Source: Harmothoe impar (Eukaryota > Annelida > Polychaeta > Phyllodocida > Polynoidae). From it: a DNA stretch of 64,000 nt. Numbering within the stretch: position 1 is the stretch's first letter; every line of letters begins with the position of its first letter. The translations under genes and the position numbers were made by a program. The notes beneath the pieces were generated by a model, which saw nothing but the letters and a program-made list of their open reading frames with translations, did no database searches and was not told the DNA's origin. Location of the stretch: NCBI GenBank assembly GCA_947462335.1, contig OX381709.1, positions 65,960,609 through 66,024,608 of the forward strand, read 5' to 3'. This document shows, one piece after another, positions 54,961 through 64,000 of the stretch.

Positions 54961-56373
54961 CGTGCTGCTCGCAGTATGACCCACCGCTATACCACTCCAT
55001 GATATCCGATCATGTTACCAGAGGGGGGGGGGGTGGTCAGGGGATGGGAACTTATCAGGTATCGGGTGGGCTATATTGTGGTGATGTGCGATGCAAGAGA
55101 AAACATCTGGAACACCATTTACCGGTAAATGGGTTTTTGGGTTGTGTTACTGTTCCTGTGACAGTTCCACAGAATTGTATTATCTTATTGCCAGAACGAT
55201 TGCTGATTTAAGCATGGTGTATATCTCAACAGGTACTTAACATTCATGATGAAATATATAAGTCCATTAACCCGGAGAGACATGCATTTATAAGCATTGC
55301 TCTTTCCTTTCATAAATTCAACACTTTATTTCACTCACCTTTCAAAGGTTTTCCGCCTCATGTTATGTTGAGGTCGGTAGGTTTGGTGTTTTGGCAAATT
55401 ATTTAAAACTAAGTTTGCTTGTTTTTAATTGTACAAAAAAAATGCTGGGGACTGTCATTTGACAGTGAGCAATTTTGATCTGGCCTATATAGATCTGTAT
55501 GGTCAATAGATGGTGACAATCACATTGAAGGGGTCGATTTCCAAAGGAGGATGTCGGAAGGTCTATGAGGAGTGAAATAGCAGCAGAAGACGATGGCATG
55601 ACCTGGTGTTTTGGGTTGGTGTAGCTGCACCAAACCCCAGTTCCCTGCCTGCTGCATGAAGTATGGAGAAGGGGTAGATGTGGCAATAAAGAAGAAGAAA
55701 AATACCTTTGACGCTAACATGTTTTTCCTCGCTATAGGCCAGAGGATTCTAACTGGGTGTCTGTAGGGGGCAGGTAGAGATTAGAACCAGGTGTCTGTCT
55801 CCTCCAGCTCCTATTACTGACCTTGCTGCACGCTGAACTGCCTGCTGCACACGGAGCAGAAGTCAAATGCAGCGTAAAGAAACCCCTTGAAAGTTGCTCC
55901 ACATCTTCCTAAGTATATAAATAGTACAGAAGAACAATATGAAACAAATTTATCGTTTCATACCAGAGTAAAGCACCCCACCTGGTGGGACTTTTTACAG
56001 AGATCATAGACATTATTTCAACCTAAAACAAGGCATCAAGATGTTTTTCATGACAGTAAATTGCTTTAGTCAGGCAACTGAGGATATTTCTCAGGATCCT
56101 ATAAGTAATTAGCTTATTATATCTTAATAGAGTTGAAACTATTGAGTTAGATATTGGGGACTTGTTTGAAATGTGCAAGATAATCCCTTCATTAAAAAGA
56201 ATCAAACCATAGATTCTTGACCAAAGTCTTCCAGAAAATAGCTATATATGATAGGTATGATATATCAAAAGAACAGCACCAAACATGGTGCCAATGTTTA
56301 GAAATTGGTCAAGAACCACCTGACAAGCTAGTTTTATAGCTACATCATTAGCTGATATTCTACTATAGTCATC

Positions 56374-56600
56374 AGATAGCTCAGTCAGTAGTATGGCTGC
56401 CTGTTAATCCATAGGTTGGGAGTTTGAGCCTCTCTCGGAGAAAAATTAAAAAGTTTTCTAATCTGAACATGCTAAGTACTACTGACCATAACATTAGCAG
56501 TCCTCACAGACACTTGTCTGGTTAGATTAGTCAGTAGCAAGGCTGCCTGTCCATCCTGAGATTGTAAGTTCAAGGCTCTCTTGGAAAAACTACTAAAACA
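56374..56600 (+). repeat. Dimeric tRNA-derived SINE remnant
   Basis: TAGCTCAGTCAGTAGTATGGC (A-box-like) and GGTTGGGAGTTTGAGCC (B-box-like), with CTGTTAATCC between them, resemble an Asn-type (GTT) tRNA. A second, more diverged unit starts near 56,520 (TTAGTCAGTAGCAAGGCTGCCTG, then GTAAGTTCAAGGCTCTC). Both are followed by GGAAAAACTA/GGAGAAAAATTA-type tails. Not a functional tRNA because the stems do not close. Confidence 0.6.
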
Positions 56601-57396
56601 TTTTCCAAATTGGTGTTTGTATGCATATCCACCAGGTGGAGCTAGGGTGCCCCTGAACATATTCTGAAGGTTCTCAAAGCATCCACAGGGGGGCAGAGAG
56701 TTTGTATCTAGCTCCCTTAAACATGCACTGATATAGGAGTGTAAATAACATATCACATAGCAATCTGGGGGAGTTTCCATTGAAAATATAATTTAACACC
56801 ATAGAAATATTGTAGTTCATATGGATGTAAGAGTCCACATCTTGACAAGTCTACAATATAATGTCGTTCTCTGTATCTCTTTTGACAACGTAGTCCTGGA
56901 GTAATGGGCATTTGCCACTTCCCATACATTGATTCATATACCATATAAGTATCCTTAGCAGAATTTTACGATCACATAATGACATTATATACATGACTAT
57001 TGTATATTCATTATTCGATGTAACTGTTATTTTGCAGTACGTTCTTGAAATCTTCATTTTGTTTCTTCCCAGGCCTCAATATGGATGTTATTATAATTAT
57101 ACCCCTTCAGATGAGTGGTCCCTAAACCAAAGGGTACAGGTTCCTTGAGGGCAAAGATCGACATGTTTTACCAGAACTGTAAACGAAAGACGGCAGATGG
57201 TAAAAATTCATATATATATTTTGTAGAAGTCAAATTGGCCTGCACTTCTGTTCATACCACCGCCTGAGGCCCCCCTGATTCCAAGGCCAACAGTCATAGC
57301 AAGTCGGAATGCTCTTATCGTCGGGTCAGCTTGCTACGGATTTGCTTGGTAGCTCTACCCCTGTAGAGATTGCATGTAAGTGAAGAGCAGTTTTAT

Positions 57397-57467
57397 AGAA
57401 TTATCGGGAATCGAACCCAAATCGCTCAGCCCAGAATTGAGAATGCTAACCGCTACACCACGATTCC
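57397..57467 (-). repeat. tRNA-Gln-like pseudogene or SINE head
   Basis: On the minus strand the 71-nt sequence begins GGAATCGTGGTGTAGCGGTT and has GGGTTCGATTCCC as T arm and a TTCTGGG anticodon loop (CTG, Gln). Overall it follows animal tRNA-Gln, but the acceptor stem pairs at only about four of seven positions and the anticodon stem has a mismatch. I therefore call it tRNA-derived rather than a working tRNA gene. Confidence 0.6.
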
Positions 57468-59202
57468 TTGCCTGACACCTGACAACTGTATACCTTTTGT
57501 TACTGGATCGGCACGAGAGGGGAGCAGTGATCACCCTCATGGCCCACCCTTGCAGGTCTACCACTAGGCCGTGGGAATTACTCATCCTCTACCGGTGTAT
57601 CGTTGGTTGTTCTTGCTTTAGTAATGAAATGGCAGCGCTGAGGCAATGTACCTGTCTGATAAAGAAATATCAAGCTCATATGAGAGAAGCCCTGATGCAC
57701 TGTATTTATCACTTCGTAGTCAATCCTTTCACTGCTGTTGAAAGTCCCTCACATTCCTCTGATGACATCCTTCATGTCTCATTGTGACAGGGAGGAGCAG
57801 CGCTAATGCGCTAGTTAACTTTACCTTCACAATCCCAATCTAAGTGTAGGGTGCAGCAGGACTAGTGTCCTCGCCCTAATTTATTAGAGCATGCCTTACC
57901 TAGTGTAATTAATTTTGAAGATATCGTTATAATTTTGCTGTGCAACAGCCCACAGTGATATTTTGACCACCTGCAAATTACGTTTGAATCATTGCCATTC
58001 AAGTTGAAGCTATCTTTAGTATACGGTATTTTTGGGGCTATTGATAAAAAATATTCAAAGTAAATTAGATAGCCCTGGCATCCTATGACATCAGTGGGTG
58101 AGCCATACTTCTACATGTGCATTATGTAAATAATGGTCACCCGGTATCGATCATTGTAATTGTGGTAGCTAGGATAGGCATCCTGGTCTAAAATCTATTC
58201 ATACAAAATGAAATCAGAGTCCACCCACTACAATAGTATTTTTACATGGACGACCATCGATCATCTACAACAGAATTACCTCCTATAATCAGGGACAGCC
58301 TTAGATGATGTGAAGATAATAACCATCTATATTTAGATCTGCCTACTCATGTCCTGTATACCCGCACTGTCGGTGGTAGTGTAGATGGGCGGTAGGATCT
58401 AGTGTAGATTTACAGTACATGATACAATATTAATGTACATGTGCAGTAGAATCTCCTGTGTGTTTATAGTACATAATATGGTACTTTTTTGTTGACTATT
58501 TACAGTGCAACCAATGCATTCTGGAAACATTTGATCCCGACGGTTGATCCAATGGAACAGCAAATCTTGAGAATCATGTAAATGAAACAAAATATTTTCT
58601 CTCAACCTATTGAGTTTGTAGTATATCATGCTTAAACCCCTATCTCCTCTATAAAGGCGTAGAGTGCCGGTCCTCACTCACGCTCGACTGTTACTGGTGG
58701 AGAAGAATGTTTGGCTTTTAACATTATCAACGTCAGAAATATCTAATTAAAAAGGCACGAAAGTTTCGTATATATAGAGAGAGAGAAAGTTTCTTGGTTT
58801 GCACCCGCTCTGACGAACAGCCCAAGAGAAAACACCTCTATAACTGTACAGGATAACCAATTCAAACAGTCAATACTTCAACTCAGATGACCTACCTGGG
58901 CATAACACAGGTTGGAGCATGTCCAGTTGGGTCACCATCACTCTGCTCTATGGGGATGTATTACGTAGCAGTTTACCTGACATGTATTATAAGGGGCATT
59001 TTGTTACTCAACTGATATCGGTCACCTTATTTTCTAATGCAACAAGTACGGATATAAAGAAGTAATGAGTCCCCATAAGGAAAAGTCCATTAATGTAAGA
59101 GTCTTAACAGAAAACGAAGGAAATGTGTCACCCTGTAAAAATAATCATGATTATTTGGTCACAACAGGTCATGTTATAGTCCTTTCCATTGATCCCCCAT
59201 GG

Positions 59203-59235
59203 TATAAAAGGATGGTGTGATGGCTGTAAGAGTAA
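59203..59235 (+). promoter_or_regulatory. TATA box of the PLAT-EGF gene
   Basis: TATAAAAG at 59,203-59,210 lies about 190 bp upstream of the chosen start codon. A start of transcription some 30 bp downstream would give a 5' UTR of about 160 nt. Inferred from motif and position. Confidence 0.55.
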
Positions 59236-59394
59236 TACTTTCGTTGGGTTCTGCTGATCAACAGAAACACTCAAACCACTAGCATCGACTCGTTTAACAT
59301 CAGTTTGGAATTTAATTCGTTTACATTCAATTCTGCTGCTTATATTGAAACCACTGCTCATAGGGAATATTTACAACAGCAGAAAGTTAAGACA

Positions 59395-61820
59395 ATGTCT
59401 GTTGTCAACCCCCTCCGTGCACTCACTACCTGCGCATTCCTCCTCCTGGGTTTGCTCCAGGGTGGGGCTGCGGCGGAGGAGGCCGTCTACATGCTAACCT
59501 TCTACACAGGCTCGTGGTTCATGGGCGGCACGGACGCCAACCTGGTGTTCAGACTGGCAGGTACTGGAGGAGACTCGGGCCTCACCTGGGTGCGGCCTGG
59601 AGGCAGTCAGCTGGAGGTGGGAGGGGTGGACACCTTCTCCGTCACCACAGACTATGGACCCATCACAAGGGTAAGCCATATTTAAAGTGAATTAAAATTA
59701 TTACAGTCAACTCCCTCTATTGCGACCATCTTGGGACTATCTAAAAGTGGTCGTAATGGCGAGGTGGTCGCAGTAGGGGAGAGTTTGGTATAGTACATTT
59801 TTGTATAATTAATTGCCGAGACTTCTTTGGACATACATTCTTGGAAATATTTTACCCCCGGGGGTTAGATTCTATAAAATAAAATAAAAACAATTTTGGA
59901 CATGTGTCACTTCCTTGGAGATGTGTAACTTGTTTGGAAAAGCAAACGATTTTAGGCTTCTGCATTTTCGATACTGTTGGAGCAAACTTTAAACAAGGCA
60001 GATACCCTGTTCTAACACCTGTTGCCATAGTAGTAATCATCCTGACAGACACATTTTGAGCCTCCAAAGGCTTTGCCAAAGGTGTTCTCATATATGTCCA
60101 ATTTTCAAACCAGGCAGTAAGTCCGGTACACATTGACTGAGATTTTAAAGTTAATCAATTGTGTTTCCAGGTGATGATTAGTCACGACAACGCGGGCCAG
60201 GGTCCGTCATGGCACTTCTACAAGCTCGTCATCCGGGACTTGGTACGTCAGCAGACATTGACGTACGTGTGTGACTGCTGGGTGCCAGACGACATTGAGA
60301 CGCCCTCTCACGTCTTCACAGAGAACCTGGACGAGTGTAGCTCCAGCCCCTGCCTCAACAACGCCTCCTGCGTGGACGGTCTGCGCAGCTTCCGGTGTGA
60401 ATGTGCCCCCGGCTGGACAGGGCCGCGCTGTGAGGCGGATCTGGATGAGTGTGAGACTGGTGGTGCCCCCTGGTGTGAGAATGGCGGTGTGTGCCAGAAC
60501 GAGGCTCCAGGGGCAACATGTGACTGCCCACCAAGCTACACCGGACATCGGTGTGAGGCTGATGTGGATGAGTGTCTCATGGTGTCACAGAACCGCTGTA
60601 TGAATGATGGAGCATGCGTCAACACAGCACCGGGCTTCCACTGCGCATGTCAGCCGGGGTACACTGGTCTCCACTGTGAGAATGACGTCGACGAGTGTAT
60701 GACGTCACAACCATGCTATAACAATGCCACATGTATCAATTCCTATGGTGGTTTTACCTGTGAGTGTTCAGAAGGCTGGAAGGGACTGAACTGTTCTTTG
60801 GATGTTGATGAGTGCTCCACTGAGCTGCTCATGGATGCTGGGAACAGCTCCTGTGAGGGAAACTCAACCTGTGCCTATGCCGTATGTATGAACAACTCAA
60901 CCTGCGTCAACACTAATGGTGGATATCAGTGTATTTGCCACCCTGGATTCAATGGACTGCGCTGTGACATCGACATCAATGAATGTCTGAGCAATGCCAA
61001 TGACACAGCCTGGTGTGAAAACGGGGCAACATGTGAGAATATGTTTGGAGGCTGGGAATGTGTCTGTCCTGATGGTTACTATGGCAACAGGTGTGAGAAC
61101 GATGTAGATGAGTGTGAATCCGCTGAGGAGGTGTGTTTACACGGGGGTCTGTGTAACAACACCTTTGGAGGGTACAACTGTACCTGTCCCCCAGGTTACA
61201 GCGGACTGAGGTGTGAGAATGACGTAGATCATTGTGTGTCACAGCCCTGTCTCAACGGGGGCACATGTCATGATGACGTCACGTCATACTCCTGTTCCTG
61301 TGCCCCTGGTTACCATGGTCACCACTGTCAGAATGAGACCAATGAATGTGCCTCTGATCCTTGTGCTAGTGGTGCCACCTGCGTAGATGCTGTGGACCAG
61401 TACATGTGCATCTGTCCACCTGGCGATAAGGGAGAGAACTGCGACCCCAGCACCACGGCGTCCCCTAGTGGAGAAGAGGAGACTACCATTGGGGACGATT
61501 TCAATCTTGCTGGGCCAAGAAATGTCGAGCCTTTCATTATCAAGGAACTGAATAACATGACCCTTAAAGGCGAGGACCCTGAGGCTGAAATAACCACTGA
61601 CATCCTATTAGTGATGGGTACCAAACAAGTCACCACTTCTACTACAATGGAGGGAGGAAGTAATGTTACCATTGCAAAGGGAGAGGCGAGTGATATCCCC
61701 AGTACCACTATTTCTGATAAGGAGGGCGTCGTTAACAGTGAAGCTGGGTTGGGCAAGTCGGTATTAGGAGGATGTCTTTATTTAAGTGTTGTATTGGCCA
61801 TATCATTGATTATGAATTAA
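59395..61820 (+). CDS. Secreted PLAT domain plus nine EGF repeats, likely GPI-anchored
   Basis: Two exons, 59395-59670 and 60171-61820 (phase 0, GT-AG), give 641 residues. I chose the ATG at 59395 because it opens a signal peptide (ALTTCAFLLLGLLQGG). Residues about 30-135 form a PLAT/LH2-like beta-sandwich (YMLTFYTGSW, GPSWHFYKLVIRDL). From about 144 to 516 come nine EGF modules, most with the calcium-binding start D-V-D-E-C; the eighth reads DVDHC and the fifth has an insertion with extra Cys. A Ser/Thr-rich, N-glycosylated stalk follows, and the protein ends in a hydrophobic stretch (GGCLYLSVVLAISLIMN) with no cytoplasmic tail, typical of a GPI signal. Role: probably cell-surface adhesion or matrix contact; no ligand can be inferred. 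It is divergent from the lyase gene, about 5 kb away. Confidence 0.93.
59706..59784. repeat. Short TIR element in the PLAT-EGF intron
   Basis: CTCCCTCTATTGCGACCA at the left is mirrored by TGGTCGCAGTAGGGGAG at the right with two mismatches, and a further TGGTCGTAATGGCGA lies between them. It is about 79 bp, noncoding and probably a MITE fragment. Confidence 0.6.
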
Positions 61821-62906
61821 CCAGATTGGATTGGACTCCTTCCTCTATGGCACAATTCCTGTTGGACAAAGAGTACAGAATACAGCGTACAATATATAAC
61901 ATAGACAATCCTTTGAAGGTGACACAACCAGCGCCAAGGATCAAACCCAGCATACCTGGACTTAAAGCCCCGTGCTCCACAGACATCCCACACCTCCACC
62001 ATGTACATTTGTATCAGTTGAAAATGAAGCATAGACTGACTTTACATCCAAGCTTGCATGTGCATATATCATTTCTCCGTTGCTTCATTTAAGCACATAA
62101 TACTGAAAAGGCCTATAGTAAGTATGAAAAAACAAGTCCTGTCGAATTATTTGTTTATTGAGTCTTTGACTTTATTTAGAACAGCATATACATGTATACG
62201 TGTACTGTAGTCTAGTATATTTTCAAATTAAGCGAGAGAATAATGCAAGCACCTACGTGAAATTCAGAAGTATTACCGTATTCCACGTAATAAGCGCCCT
62301 GGGCGCTTATGAAATAAATTTTATGTCATTTTAAGTACTTAAGAGTTTAATTGTCTCCAAAATCGGGGAATATGAGCCTTTGTTCCAGTCTAAAAAAATG
62401 TCACAAATTGTGGAGGGGCGCTTATGACGGGGAGGGCGCTTATTACGTCGAATACGGTATACATAATCATAATCTAAGTTGTTTTTATAGCAGTTTATTT
62501 CTTATCGATATAATGATTAGCATAACCCACTTATTTGATATATTTGTGTAATGTATGGGCAGTTAAGATGAACATGGATAACTGAATAAAATGCAAACCC
62601 ATCTTACAATGCTTCCGAGTTATATGTGTATCATTAAGTCATGTAGTGAGCGGCGAGCAAGGCATTGCAGATATGGCATGTGAGCGTATACATGTTTCCT
62701 TGCAAATCTGGCATGTTTCCTATATAAGCTATAACACACCTATGTATCTCGCGCCGCAATCCCTCCCGTTCATTTTCCACTCCACATCCCCACTACCCCA
62801 AAGCTTGAAAGATTTTCAGTGTAATATCATATGTCCTTTTCTGAATGCATTTTGCATCTTTTTTCTGTCCATAGGGAGGTTTTATATGAATATCAAGGTC
62901 ATCTTC
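61821..62906. other. Convergent intergenic region and 3' UTRs
   Basis: Downstream of both the PLAT-EGF stop (plus) and the LIM stop (minus). AATAAA on the plus strand occurs at about 62,313-62,318, inside the MITE, and at about 62,585. No further coding sequence is recognised. Confidence 0.5.
62276..62457. mobile_element. MITE with TA-flanked CCGTATTCCACG ends (182 bp)
   Basis: The ends CCGTATTCCACGTAATAAGCGCC and GGCGCTTATTACGTCGAATACGG are inverted repeats with TA on either side (62,274-62,275 and 62,458-62,459). Subterminal GGGCGCTTATGA motifs repeat. It shares the CCGTATT terminus and TA target with the 29,268-29,719 element, so the two may use the same transposase. Confidence 0.8.
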
Positions 62907-63950
62907 TTATGTACTGAGGGTACCTGCACCGATGCCGAAGCCCACGCCTTTGGGTCCGAATAGTTTACCATAGCACCCTACAAGGAAAGAGAAGGAAAAA
63001 CATAAGTATATACTATGTATACATTATTGATTTTTTTTTTTAATTTAATCTTTCTTCAATGTTTGTCTCTATGTAAGTCTGCTATGCTATTCGATAGACC
63101 TGTGCATGTCAAATCTAACGTACCACTACTCTGTTTTTAATTACAAGAGCAATGAGTGGAAGGGTCAGTTTTGAAGATGTACCTTTGCAGTAGATCTCTC
63201 CTTCTTTATCATTCAGAGATGTTGAGTCAAGAGACTTGTGGCATTCAGCACAGTTAAAGCAGGTCTTGTGCCAATTCTGAAAGAGAAAGAGCATAAGTAA
63301 TCAACACAAACATGTACATGTGTAATCAGAGATACGCCGATGCCTATACCCTTAAAGGATAAGAGTAATACGATTAAAATGTTTAAAAGTTGATTTCTTA
63401 TATACGTTACAGTTTACTTCTTATGATCAAAAAACATAACGGTATTGTATTTAGGGTGAGACTTACTCCGCCGGCCCCAATTTGTTTCTCGGCTTCATAG
63501 ACCCTCCTCCCGCAGCGGGGACACCCCCCTTCTACAGCAGCTCCCCCAGCGGCCTTGGGGGCGGTTGGGCGGTTCCTGTAATGGGAAGATCCATTCGTGT
63601 TAATAATATGAATTGTCATTGAATTAAGTTGTTTGAGGTTTTCTCTCCCAAGTTTTCTCTCCTAAATTTGAGAGAAAACAGAGTTGACATTTCCATGATG
63701 CTTAAACATTTTATCTATATGCATGTACAACTACGTAATTCGTCATATATGCTATTTCTATATAACTAATAGCAAAATGTTAGGGAGTGGTCTTACTTGT
63801 CGGTATCTCCTCCTTCCATGCTGAGAACGCCAGCTCCCTGGCCAAATCCGTAACCTTTGGGGCCGAAGCTCTTTCCATGACAGGCCTTGCAGTATAGCAC
63901 ACCATCGTGTTCAGTTACATTGGTACTTTCCAGAAGTTTGTTACATTTGG
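62907..63950 (-). CDS. LIM-domain protein of the CRP/muscle-LIM family, 3' part
   Basis: Four exons are visible: 63797-63950, 63467-63575, 63183-63276 and 62907-62977 (TAA), all with GT-AG junctions and consistent phases (2, 0, 1). The 5' part lies beyond the window. The visible protein has the second half of one LIM domain ([25 protein letters not shown]), a glycine-rich linker ([12 protein letters not shown]), and a complete second LIM domain: [36 protein letters not shown] and [18 protein letters not shown]. The zinc ligands and the FGPKG(F/Y/V)GFG signature after each LIM are diagnostic of cysteine/glycine-rich proteins and muscle LIM proteins, which bind actin-linked partners such as alpha-actinin. 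The protein ends shortly after, at GAGTLST. Confidence 0.92.
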
Positions 63951-64000
63951 CTGTAATAGACAATGAGAATGAATGCCAACACGTGTAGTGGTAACCGTTT

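Larger units (their letters stand above)
54961..58780. other. Intergenic region between the divergent lyase and PLAT-EGF genes
   Basis: No gene is recognised apart from tRNA-like sequences listed separately. There is a G run near 55,022. Confidence 0.45.

Noticed and set aside
57397..57467. Functional tRNA-Gln gene
   Set aside because: Acceptor stem pairs at only about four of seven positions and the anticodon stem is imperfect, so I list it as tRNA-derived.

Overview
The window looks like animal nuclear DNA, most likely from a marine invertebrate (a lophotrochozoan or a basal deuterostome; I cannot choose from sequence alone). The signs are AT-rich intergenic DNA full of foldback/MITE elements and tRNA-derived SINE remnants, genes with short GT-AG exons in long introns, and animal-type protein families (a peptide-amidating lyase, a PLAT+EGF surface protein, a CRP/MLP-type LIM protein).

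Layout. 1-8.8 kb: no host gene recognised; a GAGTC-rich foldback element, a degraded LINE reverse-transcriptase 3' end (5.3-6.2 kb) and paired CTCF-like motifs. 8,846-21,853: one complete, apparently recent 13.0-kb Ty3/gypsy-type LTR retrotransposon with two 484-bp LTRs (four differences by eye), a 5-bp target duplication (CTTCG), primer-binding site, polypurine tract, a long coiled-coil Gag, a textbook -1 frameshift signal, Pol (PR-RT-RNaseH, an in-frame TGA, then integrase), and a third large ORF of about 1,072 codons behind what looks like its own TATA promoter. 21.9-41.3 kb: gene-poor DNA with foldback elements, two minisatellites (27 kb and 37 kb), a TA-flanked MITE, an old minus-strand LINE split by a TIR element, and a tandem pair of tRNA-Arg-derived SINE units. 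41,669-54,406: a nine-exon minus-strand gene for a stand-alone peptidyl-alpha-hydroxyglycine alpha-amidating lyase; all splice phases agree and give 467 residues. Its introns carry two related foldback elements and other repeats. 59,395-61,820: a two-exon plus-strand gene for a secreted, probably GPI-anchored protein with one PLAT domain and nine EGF repeats in a single exon. 62,907-64,000: the 3' end of a minus-strand LIM gene of the cysteine/glycine-rich protein family that runs off the window.

The three host genes have no evident shared pathway. The lyase acts in the secretory pathway on peptide hormones, the PLAT-EGF protein is extracellular, and the LIM protein is cytoskeletal/muscle. 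The strongest candidate for something not commonly described is the third ORF of the retrotransposon (two C2H2-like zinc fingers, an RS/basic segment and a helical C-terminus, with no envelope features) together with its internal promoter and the adjacent 44-nt palindrome.
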